DNA of 64,000 bases, taken from NCBI GenBank assembly GCA_002964805.2, contig PUDQ02000001.1, positions 2,318,001 to 2,382,000 of the forward strand. Reading direction: 5' to 3'. Position numbers and translations under genes: made by a program. Of this stretch, positions 1 through 10,239 are shown one piece after another. The notes beneath the pieces are model-generated. The model did no database searches. It had not been told where the DNA came from and was given only the letters and a program-made list of their open reading frames with translations. Every line of letters starts with the position of its first letter. Position 1 is the stretch's first letter. Source of the DNA: Trametes villosa. Its lineage: Eukaryota; Basidiomycota; Agaricomycetes; Polyporales; Polyporaceae.

Positions 1-608
1 ACGACAGCGATGAGATCCTCCGCCTCCAAGGCGTAGGCTGGTTTAAGAGGAAGGCAATCGCGATGGCGACCCTCTATCTTTCCGTCAAACATTACAAGGA
101 CGAGAGCGGTGTAGAGCACATCGATATCGACCAGACCCTCACGGGAGGCATCCAGGGTACGAACGAGTATCGCATTCTCGACTGGACAGAGAGAGCACAC
201 GAGGACCACGTCTTCGGCGCGGTACTCTCGAAGAGCAGACGCGTACCGATTACCGAGGTCGACCGCGAGTGGCTGAAGAAAGAGTGGCTGGGCGATTCGT
301 TCGAGGACGGCGCGATCATATTCACCACCGCGAAGAGCGACACGGATAAGAGCGGAACGACCTGGTCTTCGGAGCAGGTGAGTGGTCTCAACTGTTGTGT
401 GTGGCGCCTTGCTTACCTTCCGTAGACGTGGGGGTTCGAGCAGATCAACGGAGAGAAGAGGTATGCGAGGCGCGTCCACTTCGAAGGGCCCGGTGAGGAG
501 ATCATCGAAATCCGCCTTGTGTACGACTATGGTGAGAAGTGCCGCATTCTCATCGAGATGGTGCAAACTAATGAGGACAAAAATAGACGGACCCTTGTGA
601 GACGATGA
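1..608 (+). CDS. Conserved fungal hypothetical protein, 5' end cut by window edge
   Basis: Exons 3..377 and 426..608; the intron 378..425 starts gtgagt and ends ccgtag, phase 0. The frame stays open to the left edge (residues DSDEILRLQGVGWFKRKA precede the first visible Met at 63), so the true start lies outside the window. The visible part is about 185 residues. It carries a conserved-looking core with TLTGGIQGT, LDWTER and DHVFG in the first exon and TWGFEQINGEKRY and IRLVYDY after the splice. I recall similar uncharacterised ascomycete and basidiomycete proteins with this WTER...DHVFG pattern, probably a small beta-barrel, but I cannot assign a function. It converges on the minus-strand gene ending at 688, leaving only 79 bp between stops. 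Confidence 0.75.
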
Positions 609-687
609 TGCTCTAGAAGAAGCTGTAAGAGGATGCACATACCCCACATGTAACACCAGCCGTTGTAGAACACGAACATTTCTTGGC

Positions 688-1326
688 TCAGTCCTTCGGA
701 GGGAAGATGCTGATCACCTTCCACACGGCGTCCTTGCCACGTTCCCAAGCTTGAGGGCCCCGGCTCTCCTCACCACCAAACTCGACCATGACGCCGTCTT
801 TCGACCACTCGCACCATATCCCGATCGAACCTGACGAGGGACCCGCACCTCCACCTTTGCGATCGGGTTCTCCCATGCTTAGCACAAAGTCCTTGCCCGT
901 CGTCTCTGGTGTGATGCTCATCGTCTCCGAGCGTGTCTTCCCTTCCTTGTCTGCGGGTAGTGGGACTAGACCGAGGACGATGGGAGAGATCGGATAGGTT
1001 GTATAGGGAGACTTCGTCGCGCGCGCCGCGTTCCCTCCCTCTTTGGGCTTGGGTACGTTATAGATGTCGATGCCGTCAACTTCTAGATTGTCATCCTGCA
1101 GGTCTTTGCGCGAGAGCCCTGTTTTTGGCTTGTAACCGTTCACGGGCTTGAAGAGGATGCTGAGGCCAAGAGAGTAGTAGTTGAAGTAGACCGCGTCTGA
1201 GTATGACTTGACTTCTGGCGTGATGCCCTCCTTTTTGGCCGCGCTGGAAGCTAAGGCAGATATGTGCTCAGAGAGTGCTGCAGAGGAGGGTTTCTGGCCC
1301 AGAAGCTGCTTGAGGTCGCTGGCCAT
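688..1326 (-). CDS. Conserved hypothetical protein, 212 aa, single exon
   Basis: An uninterrupted 212-residue frame from ATG at 1326 to the stop at 688, one of the very few intronless genes here. It begins MASDLKQLLGQKPSS, has an N-terminal helical part, then a central region with YFNYYSLGLSILFKP and VDGIDIYNVPKP, and a C-terminal part with SIGIWCEWSKDGVMVEFGG. No signal peptide, membrane segment or catalytic motif is visible. Function is not recognised. It starts 119 bp from seipin, which is transcribed the other way, so the two probably share a promoter. Confidence rests on frame length and protein-like composition, since I cannot run a homology search. Confidence 0.7.
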   Translation of the reverse strand: MASDLKQLLGQKPSSAALSEHISALASSAAKKEGITPEVKSYSDAVYFNYYSLGLSILFKPVNGYKPKTGLSRKDLQDDNLEVDGIDIYNVPKPKEGGNAARATKSPYTTYPISPIVLGLVPLPADKEGKTRSETMSITPETTGKDFVLSMGEPDRKGGGAGPSSGSIGIWCEWSKDGVMVEFGGEESRGPQAWERGKDAVWKVISIFPPKD

Positions 1327-1445
1327 GGTCGTGGTATGAGAGCAAGGTCGAAATCACGTGGAAATGACGTAGACGCGTTGAGTCCCAGGCTCGCGTCCTC
1401 GAGTGCCCAGGCGCCTCACCCTGCTCATTCCCGCCCCCCACATGC
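1327..1445. promoter_or_regulatory. Compact divergent promoter between hypothetical gene and seipin
   Basis: Only 119 bp separates the two start codons of head-to-head genes. The stretch is GC-rich with C-rich tracts (cccgccccc near 1430) and no clear TATA box, so transcription start sites probably lie very close to both ATGs. Regulatory role is inferred from position only. Confidence 0.5.
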
Positions 1446-2797
1446 TTGGCCGCTGCTAACATGGAGCCCCCAAAGAAAGGAGAAGAGACGGAGGCAGAGC
1501 AGCGCGACAAGCTGCGCAAGAAGGTCGTCGAGGACACCGGCGGCATCCTCAGCTACTTCTGGCCGCTGCACCCCATCCGCCTCTTCATCGACCTCATCCT
1601 TGCCGCCCTCCGTCTCGTGCAGCCGCTCGCACCGCAACTCGTGCCGCTTGCTGTGTTCTCTGTCTCTCTTCCTCTGATACTCTTTCTCTCTGTTGGCTCG
1701 GGGTATTGGGTGTGGAAGAGCGTCGCTGTCGGATGGGAGACTGAGATCTTCTTGCAATACGGGTATGTCTTCCGCATCGACATCAAGTTGTTAACTCATG
1801 ACTTGGGTCCAGCGATGGACCTGCTCCATACGCCGAAGTCATGCTGCCCACTGTAGTAGCGCAACAACCATACGATATCTCACTGCACCTAATCGTCCCC
1901 GCAAACGACGCGAACTTCGCGCTTGGGAACTTCATGGCCTCCCTCACACTACTCACACCCAGTAATCGCACCATTGCTACCGCTCGCAAACCCGTGAGAG
2001 CCTCAACGTTCTGCTGCTATACGTCGCTGACCTAGGCCTTGCAGGCGATCGTACTCCCCCCCTCTGCCTCACCATGGGCGTTCCTCTACAACAGGCCTGG
2101 CACCGTTGACTTGAACATTCCGATGTTAAGGGACTTCACCATCAGCACCGCTCGTGCACTCGCACGGGTAGAGCTCGGACGCAGAGACCTATGGAAGACG
2201 CTCGGAGACGGCACAGGACGCGAGCTCTCCGTCCTCTCTGGGTACATCCGCGGTGTGGTCCTGCACCACGGCGTACGGTAAGTATTCATATAGCCATACG
2301 CCTAACTCCTCTCGCACAACTGCTCAATGGACTTGCACACAGGGGTATCGTATCCCGCTTCCCGCTCGCCTCGGCGATGGTCGCCTCCGCGGTGTTCTTC
2401 CTGATCATGTTCGTGGGGATGGTCGCGTGCCTGATGCCTGCGGTCGAATGGCATTTCCCCTCGGACGTCAGCGAACCTCCCAAACTGGAAGACAAGCCGC
2501 GTCGGCGTCGACGATCCCGCCGACGCACAGAAGGCGAAGGGGAAGACCGCACACCCAGGTCAAAGAGGGGATCTCAGAGCGAGGGCAACGGCTCTAGAGC
2601 AAGGCTTGCTGTAAGTACTTGGTATTCAGACCACTGTGGGGGAAGGCGAAACTAATGCTCTCGTGTAGAGAGAGTATTCGGGACAGGAAGTGAAGACGGA
2701 GGCGGAGGATGATTGGGACTCGACGCAAGTGCCAGAGGCGTCCGGACAAACACCAGTGCGCCGACGTCGTCCGCGCTCGCACGTCGAGGACGAATGA
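1446..2797 (+). CDS. SEI1: Seipin, ER lipid-droplet assembly protein
   Basis: Exons 1446..1762, 1813..1993, 2045..2277, 2343..2610, 2669..2797; 375 aa. Seipin forms ring oligomers at ER-lipid droplet contacts and organises triacylglycerol droplet formation. The expected layout is visible: cytosolic N-terminus, first membrane span around residues 60-85 (VSLPLILFLSVGSGYWVW), lumenal beta-sandwich beginning with PYAEVMLP and YDISLHLIVP and including NFALGNFMASLTLL, second span (SAVFFLIMFVGMVACLM), then a long basic/acidic cytosolic tail with RRRRRSRRR. The acceptor of intron 2 could be 2035 or 2044; 2044 leaves better spacing to a ctgac branch site. A second Met lies six codons downstream. The tail is longer than in yeast Sei1, closer to animal seipins. 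Confidence 0.9.
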
Positions 2798-3088
2798 ATG
2801 CCTTCCTATACTCGATCCTTTGCGTTTGACAGGGACTTGGGTTTGGGACAATTGCCAGGCGTTTTATGGTGTATTGATACAGACGGCGTTATATACCACG
2901 GAAAACCTACTACTGCCTGTACTCCAGGTTACACACATAAAGCTGTAGTCAACCAAGGTATGTCTCGCAGTGCGCATTTCCGTAAATGCAAGTGAGAAGT
3001 AAGCCGCTATGTTACAACCATCCTTCCTATGTGTTCTATCCATAAATCCCGTGAGTAGTGGAAACAAATTCGCCAGACACAACCGCCA

Positions 3089-4125
3089 CTATGCAGCCTT
3101 GACTTCAGGGGCAGCTGGTTTCTCGGTGCTGTCTTCTGTGGTGGCTGTTGCCTCATCAGCCTTCTTCGTCTCGGGCGCGGCCTCTGGTTTCGTCGGCTCA
3201 GCTGGCTCCGTCTTCTCCGATTCCGTCGCCTTCTCTTTGGGCTCCTCCTTAGCCGCCGCCTTAGCCTCCGGCACAGGTGCAGGCGCAGACGACCCGCCCC
3301 CAAGACCCTTCACAAGCTCATTCGCGTCCTCCTCATTCAGCCCTAGCTCCTCCACGAGCGCGAGCAGGTCGTCCTCCGTCACGCCGACGCCGCTGAGCCC
3401 CGCGTCGCCGAGCGTCTCGCCCGCGTCGACCTCGCCCACGCGCACCGCCGGCTTCGCCTTGATCGGCGACGGCGCGGGCGAGACGTGCGACGGGTTCATC
3501 TGCGCGGGCGAGTACGCGCCGGGGATGCCGACGGGCACCGCGCGCAGGAGCGGCTTGTCGCCCTCGAGCGGCGCCCACTCTTCTTTGAGCCGGAGGTAGG
3601 TGTCCAGCTCGCCGAACTCGACGGCTTCTTCGCTGGGGGAGGGGCGCTGGTCAGAGCGCGCGTGTGGGGAGGGAGGTATGTGTGCTGGGCTGGCTCACAA
3701 TTCTTGGAAACCCTGCGCGCGTGGGGCACATTAGAGCCCTGTGTGTATGAACTACGGAGAGATACGCACTCCGGGGTATTCGCCGCCGATCAGGATTCCA
3801 GGCAGCTGCTGCTTGTCTGTTGCGCAGAGGATGCGGGGTCAGCTAGTACGCCGCGCGTGCGATGGATAGCTAGCGGATACTGACCTGCTGGAGCTTTCCT
3901 CCGCCACAGCTTCTTCGCATCCTCGTCCGACGCGAGGTCGTACGAGGTGAATGGCACCTTCTTGACCTGCAAGACGCGGAGCACATACTCTGCAGTGCGC
4001 GCGCGCTTTGGTCAGGATCTGCGATCTAGCACGGTAGGTAGCGCGGCATGCGGACCTTGGCGCTGCCTGAGAGCGGGCTGAGAGGCGATGGTGGTGAGGA
4101 AGACCTGAATCGGCGGCGAGGGCAT
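3089..4125 (-). CDS. SH3BGRL-family thioredoxin-fold protein with acidic Ala/Glu/Pro tail
   Basis: Exons (minus strand order) 4056..4125, 3885..3989, 3770..3816, 3699..3712, 3089..3632; 259 aa. The first ~100 residues form the SH3-binding glutamic-acid-rich-like domain, a glutaredoxin-like fold lacking the redox CXXC. Diagnostic strings are RQRQEYVLRVLQVKKVPF, YDLASDEDAKKLW, QQLPGILIGGEYPG and FEEAVEFGELDTYL. A 14-nt exon (3699..3712) supplies GFQE and part of the next codon, and without it the fold is broken. After the domain, residues ~130-259 are low complexity (Ala, Pro, Glu, Lys) with one ordered-looking acidic helix, EDDLLALVEELGLNEEDA. Molecular role in fungi is unknown. The donor of intron 1 (gtccgc) is weak but is required for phase. 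Confidence 0.88.
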
Positions 4126-4640
4126 GGTGAGACGTCTGGAGTGCAGTAGAGATGAGATGGGTGTGCAGCCACCGCGCACTGTGCTGGTGACCGTGGCGGG
4201 GCTGCAGCCGAGCGGATCAGACCGACGCTCTATGGGCGCCTTTGCACCTTGTCTTTCAGCCACCACTGGTGATTACCGACGCGTTTCTCGTCTCTCGCCC
4301 GCTGACGCATTCAGGTAATGGAGGATAGGGAACGACTGAATACGTAGATTTCGTAGAGGATACATCCAGATTTTTACGACCACACATATTGGCAGGCTAT
4401 CGTACAAATGTCCAAGGCGGCCACTCGAAGGGCAAAGGCACAGTCAAGCCACAACAAGAACATCATCCATCTGTGGGTCGACTACCCGTAAGGCCTATGC
4501 AGTCGATGAGCCGTTACTCCGACTTCTGTTTGGGCGGAAAGCCTCAAGAGTGAGGCGTCGTCTGCCAGCTAGCGTAGTACTTGCGAGTATCTATCACAAC
4601 AGGCATAATCAGCCATACGTACCGTCACCTGCATCCCAAG
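4126..4640. other. Intergenic: SH3BGRL-like promoter and lipase 3' region
   Basis: The 515 bp holds the upstream region of the SH3BGRL-like gene and the 3' region of the lipase gene, both on the minus strand. I see no convincing ORF, RNA gene or repeat. Confidence 0.6.
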
Positions 4641-6222
4641 TTAATTCTCACCGTGGTCTGTAGCCACCATCTGGTCGAAGGACGGGGGCGCGACCGGCGG
4701 CGGCTCGTCCACCATCTTCTCCGGGCCATGGGGCGTGATCCTCCAGGCGCCCACAATGTGCACGTACGGGAAGTCGTCGACGTTCAGGACCAGCGGCGGG
4801 GGCGGGGGCGGGATCAGGGGCACCGGGTCCCGGTCGTTGACGATGCGGAAGGTGTACCTGCCCTCTCCCTCTTGGGTGCGGCTGCTGACCTCCGCCGCGA
4901 ACGGCTCGTAACACGTGCGCGGCGCAGCGAAGCTGTAGAGGTCTCCAAGGTTGAAGTTGATGAACGAGGGCTCGGGCGCACGTCGGAGGAACTCGCCGTA
5001 TGCGAGTGTGCAGAGGCCTCCGCCGAGGGAGTGGCCCTGATACAACGTTTTGTGAGATTGATATATCTCTGCCGACACATTCGCAGGGGAGGGGCTTACG
5101 GTGATGTGCAGCTTCGTGTTGCCGGTGTAAGCGATGTAGAGCTGCTGGACCAAGAGATCTAGAAGGCCGTCAGGATTAGATACGTCAGCGATATGTTTTA
5201 GATGCAAGAAAAGTATGGAGCACAAACCGAATGGGACCTGCACTTGCCCTGCGGTAGTGAAATCGCCGAAGAGGTTGAAGTAGAAGCCGCGATGCATTTG
5301 GGCACCCCACGCAATGTCGGGGCGGAGAGGCGTGATGGGGATCCAGTCGATGTCCGTAAACTTATCCTTGTCGGAGTCGGTTCCCTATGTCACAATGTGA
5401 GCACCAGTTGTACAAACGGGCGCTGCCGAAGCAACTATACCTTGAAGGCGATGCCGGCGAATGGCTTGTCGGCATCGTTGCTGGTGAAGAGACCGGCATA
5501 GGCACCGCTGGATAGGAACAAACCATCCGGCGTTTGGTCGGCAAAGTCTAGAGTTTTGGGTCAGCGGTGGGACGATATGCACAGCGGCCGCTGGACCCAA
5601 CATACCGCAGAGCTGGACGAAAGTACAGTCCAGGGCCTTTGCCTTTGATTCGTTCACGAGAGATGAGCCTCGAGCATCACGGTGCCAAGCATACTCACGA
5701 CTTCCTGTATCAGCTCTTCGGAGGCCTGGAGGTGAGCTGTGGCACCGTCGAGGTCACCGGCACGCGCTGCCAGGACTGCTTTGGTGACTTCGTCCTCCTT
5801 GCTGGTTAATGGTGATAGTTCGTAAGCATGATATCAGACATGCGCTGCTGCATCTATGATACTTACCGGAGGTAGACAGCGACACTCTCGACAAGAGCGA
5901 AGAAGACGGTATCCCAGTTAGGCGAAATCGCCGAGCTGCTGGTGCATCCTACGGAAAGCATTCCGCATAAAATCAGCTTCCCGACGTACAAGCGGGTAGG
6001 AATGGGCTTACGGGCTTCCTTCGCAGCCTTTACAGCCGCCCGGTTGTCGTTGATCCAGCCGAGGATGACGGCCAGCAGCTCGTCCTGGGTGAGAGGCGGG
6101 AGATCGTCGTCCGTCGGCTGCTTGGGAGCGCTGCGGGGCACACGCGGCACGTCGAGCCCAGCGAGTTGCTGGGCATGGGCGCGCCGGATGTCCTGCTTGG
6201 TCTGCTGAGAGGGTGGAGACAT
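4641..6222 (-). CDS. Class 3 (fungal type) lipase
   Basis: Exons 6012..6222, 5867..5948, 5699..5801, 5606..5642, 5441..5547, 5228..5384, 5100..5158, 4641..5036; 383 aa, all phases consistent. An alpha/beta-hydrolase of the Lipase_3 family, hydrolysing acyl esters of glycerolipids. The nucleophile elbow is GHSLGGG with Ser255, formed across the junction of exons 7 and 8. The likely charge relay completes with Asp322 in VNDRDPVP and His345 in YVHIVG. Upstream are the usual fungal landmarks GIAFKGTDSD and MHRGFYFNLF, then PFDLLVQQLY. No signal peptide is evident (start MSPPSQQTKQD), so an intracellular enzyme is likely. The acceptor of exon 4 is ambiguous by 6 nt (5642 or 5636). Substrate cannot be told from sequence. 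Confidence 0.9.
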
Positions 6223-6920
6223 AGTTGTTGCGCGTTTGCTGTACTGAGGTAGAATGGGCGGGTCTGAGGACCAGTCGGCACTCGCGCGTAGTATTTATCC
6301 TCTTTCCGCCGAGGTCGCGCGCTACATCCTGCTCCAAGGTGAGTTGTGTTGGGCGTTACCGATACGCAGAGCAATGACGGGGGGCGTTCATTGGAAGGAG
6401 TCAACTTTCCCCTGTGGCACACAACTGTCCAGGTTGTTGACAGCTTGAGGTAGTAGCGCCGTCCGTTACGACTTTGCGAATGATCGCTCATAGGCTGGCG
6501 CGACCTTTGACGCCCCTCCGAACTCCGCATGCCTTCCCTACCTGCGGCTGAGCGTTGGCCGGGGCGTCTGCACGGTGGATGGTTGCACTGAAGCCTATGC
6601 AGGCGAGCACATGAACGCCCCATGAGCTCATGCGGATACGCCTTGACGACATAACGAAGTACTCACCGACGTCTTCACCGTCTCTTCCCCGCAAGGGGGT
6701 TCATGTGAATCCTGTGAGGGATCACCAGGACCAACGAGGTGTAGGGAAGTGTCCAGGTTTGGATGCACAATAGACGGGAAAAAGACAGTAGTGCGATGAA
6801 TACGGTGAGTGTCAATATTCAAGAACCGTATGCGGTAGATGCTATGCTACAAATATACCCAGCGCGAATATAATAGAGAGATGAGGACATGGTCCGAACC
6901 GAACGAAGCGAAGCCGTCCC
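6223..6920. other. Intergenic: lipase promoter and PIF1 3' region
   Basis: About 700 bp. Minus-strand frames here (for example 6030-6623) are GC-driven shadows of the lipase first exon. There is an AT-richer patch near 6830-6880 that may carry PIF1 3'-end signals (aatataatag). Nothing else supported. Confidence 0.5.
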
Positions 6921-9836
6921 CTAGAGGAAATCTTGCCAGTACTCGAGCTCGTCGTCTAGGTCTCGGTGGTGCTCGTAGGCTGGGCCGACGTATTTCCCTG
7001 TCTGCTCCAGCATCCACTCTAGCACACGTGGGTGCGCACGAACCCTACATAGACGACGTCAGACGGAACTACCTACATGAGCATGTCTAGCAGGCACACG
7101 TACTTGGAAGAGTCGAAGTTGACGACCTGCAGGGTCTCCATGCGTGTTGCTCGCGATAGCGCGACGTACGCTACGGAAGCCGACGTCGTTTTAAAACACA
7201 ACCCGTAATATCGAATATCGATGAACGTGCGCACCTTGGCCCTTCTCGAATATACGGTTCAAGTCCACCCGCACACGCTCCAGAGTCTGGCCTTGGGACT
7301 TATGGATACTCAGTGCCCACGCCAGAATTAGAGGCACCTTCGCGGACGTGTCAGGTCCGCCCGAACTCTCGCATTAAGCCCAGCCGGCACACGCACCTGG
7401 TGCCGAATGGCCTCGGTCGTGCCCTCGGCGCTGACGACCTCGAACGTGAGCGGCACGCACAGCTGCGTGACGCCGCTCTGGAACTGCACCGCGGGCCACA
7501 CGCTGTTCATCTGCAGGATCTGCTTGATCTTCTCCTCGCGCTGGTCCGCCGCGCTCTTGTCCGCCTGGCTGAGCGACGCGCGCTCTACGCGCGGCCCCCC
7601 CGGGATGTCGGGCACGTCGGGCCCGTTGCGCTCGCGCGGGTCCGGCAGCGCGATCTCGATGCCCTGCTTCAGCGCTTCTCGGGGCCGCAGGAAGGAGACG
7701 ATGCGGCCGACGGAGCCGTTGACGAGGACGCCTTGGATGATGTTCTGGCCGCGCGAGCGTGGTGAGGATCGAACGTCGATTGTGGGGTAGGAGGTGGCTA
7801 CTGACCTTGACGAGCATGACTTGGGCGCCGACTTTCAAGGGCAGCCTCTTCGGTACGACGAGGTCCTTGAAAGCGCGCTCGACGCGCTCCGGAGGGTACT
7901 CCTTACCCTGCTCGTCTCGTCCTGGGAGGTCTCTCGAGTGGAAAACCACATCCGGCCCAGGCAGTTTACGCAAACGGGAGCTATTGGCGCTCTCGACTTC
8001 CGCACGGGTCGGATAACTGCCCAGCACGAGGGTCTACAGCTGGACGGGGGACGGGGCAACATAGACGGATGCACGCACAGCTCTGTCGGTTCGATCCCGT
8101 CGTCGTATCGTACTTCCCGTGAGAGCTTGTGGAACGCGCGTGTCGTCGCTTCATCAAGGCGTCCGTAGCGCATGGCGTTGAGCATGTCGACGAAAGCTTT
8201 AAAGGTAAGCGTGAGTCATGATCCAGACTCTCATGAGTAGAGGCCATACTTTGATCCTTCTGCCGGAAGACGCGTGTCAGCACGACGGGAAGCTCCACGC
8301 AACGGTTCCACGACTCGGCGTCGAATGCGAACGTGGCCGGGATCTGTGCCCCGGTGCCGCTCTTGTCTGGGACTGGCGGGAGCTGGCAGAAGTCCCCAGA
8401 CAAGACGAGCTATCAAAACGCTTAGGTCAATGGCGGCTCCGTTAGGTTCGCCACGCATACTTACCTGAATGCCACCAAAGGGCAGATCGCTCTTCCTGAG
8501 TTGCCGCGCAACATATTCCTGGCATGACGACGCTGGTCAGAGTCAGCGTAGACTCGGGGTCGGGTGGACGCTTACGAGTTTATCAAACAGTTTCCCGTCG
8601 ATCATAGAGACTAGAAGCGGTCAGTTATAGCCCCGCCCGCGCCACAAATGCGAACGTACTCTCGTCGAGGATCAAAGTTCGACATTCTCGCCACCGGTCA
8701 AGGACCTTGTTTTTACGTTCCTCCGGCGAAGCGTTCATGAACCTCCAGTCGTCTTCGGAGACTTGGTGGCCTTGCTTGTACTTCTTCCATAGCTCATCAC
8801 GCCTCTTCTTCTCGAGCTTGTATGCCTTCATAGAGATGCCCAGGATCTTGCCCACTAGGGCATCCTTGTCTTCTTTCCCGAGGCCGATACCAGCCCATGA
8901 ATGAAGGGTGCATCCCCCGATGTTCACAGACGCAATGCCAGTCGAAGCTGTCACCGCTAGCTTGATGCTCGGGCGCCCGCCACGCAACTTGATGATTTCA
9001 CGCAAGAGAACCGACTTGCCCGTACCTTTGCCCACAATAAGCCATGTTCTGGTGCGAGAGGCTTGGATACAAACCTGCAGAGCCGGTGAAGAAGACGCTC
9101 TTGCCAGCCTTCACCATATCGAGGACTTTCTGCTGATCGGGAGATAGCTGTATCTCTTGCGCAGGGGGAGGCGCGAGTGCCGGGGCAACTGCAGCGGGGT
9201 CGAGAAGTGCCGCAGGGGCATCGAGCATCGGGACGTCTTGCTCGAACTTCGTCGGTGGATGTTGAGTGTTTACCAACGTAGTGTCAACGTCCATGGCATC
9301 AAAGAACTCTTCGTCCGGCCAGTCCTCATCTTCTTCTTGCTTCACCGGAGGATAGGGAATTTGGCTAGCGCCCTGTTGAGTGCGGGGCTCCTGTTGGCTA
9401 TTTGCCAACCGGCCAGACGACGTTCCGGGGTCTGGATGTAGTTTCAGGGCGCGGTCCTGAATGTAAGGGTAAGGTGAAGCACTTGCAGGTGTACGGTGGG
9501 GTTACATCGGCAACCGCTGCGTCTGCTACACCCAGCAGCCATGCCCGCGCTTCTGGCAGGCTACGGAAGCTCTTGTGAATCGCACCCGAGAAACGCGAGA
9601 CCTAACCGTAGGCAACTGTATTTCAGCACAACGGTAGTGGGGCAGAGATTCGTAGTCGTACGTTTGCTTTCGTCTGTAGTAGTGTATAACGAGTCGGTTA
9701 GAAAGATCACCGCACTCAGAAGCCCCTGCGTGGGCGTTCGAAGTTTAATATCACTGCGACGTACCTCTTCCCAGGAGTTATAGATCTGAGTGCCCCCTCG
9801 GCCGTTGTGCACGGCATAGTATTTGTGTTTGGCCAT
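6921..9836 (-). CDS. PIF1: PIF1-family DNA helicase with N-terminal RNase H1-type hybrid-binding domain
   Basis: Thirteen exons: 9765..9836, 9506..9601, 9075..9456, 8660..9025, 8576..8610, 8465..8518, 8250..8409, 8079..8196, 7806..8016, 7397..7744, 7235..7337, 7104..7170, 6921..7044; 711 aa. A 5'-3' SF1B helicase acting on G-quadruplexes, R-loops and telomeric or mitochondrial DNA. Seen: Walker A GSAGTGKS (Lys187), Walker [43 protein letters not shown] (motif V) and AYVALSRAT (motif VI). Exons 1-2 encode [18 protein letters not shown] and [19 protein letters not shown], the pattern of the RNase H1 N-terminal / caulimovirus viroplasmin domain that binds RNA:DNA hybrids. An acidic linker ([13 protein letters not shown]) follows. 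Intron 1 is long (163 nt). A shorter form could start at Met in exon 3 (9408). Confidence 0.9.
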
Positions 9837-10239
9837 CGTATAGATGTGTGAGGGACCCAAAGGGCTGTTAGTGTCCCTATGCCGTCCTGCGGTGGGGGCC
9901 GGGACGAAAGTAGTTCAAGTTGGCAGCGCGCGGAAGGCGTGCGCTGCGGCTAAGGGTGGGCGCCTACGAACAATGGCCACCAGCGCGTCGGGACGGATCA
10001 GGCCGACGCGCTGGGCGCCTGTGAACCCCACATGATCAGCGCGTCTCGAGTGCGGGGCACCGCGCCGTGCCCCGTCTCCCTGTCCCACCCCGGCTCTCCT
10101 CCCTGCCGCCGCCGTCCTTGCCGACATATAAGACTGCGACGCACCCGCCAAACACGCCCGCCGTCTTTTCCACCGCGACATACTCACCACCGGCGGCCTC
10201 GCGCGCTCACACCGTACTCACACCTACATCACGACTGGC
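9837..10239. promoter_or_regulatory. Divergent promoter between PIF1 and MMSDH, with TATA box
   Basis: 403 bp between two start codons. TATAAG at 10127..10132, 108 bp before the dehydrogenase ATG, is a plausible TATA element, followed by a C-rich 5' leader. No equally clear element points toward PIF1. Confidence 0.5.

Noticed and set aside
5228..5245. Possible GC donor (AG/gcaagt) in the lipase at about 5241
   Set aside because: Using the downstream gtttgt donor at 5227 restores PFDLLVQQLY, the residues expected in class 3 lipases, with no frame problem.
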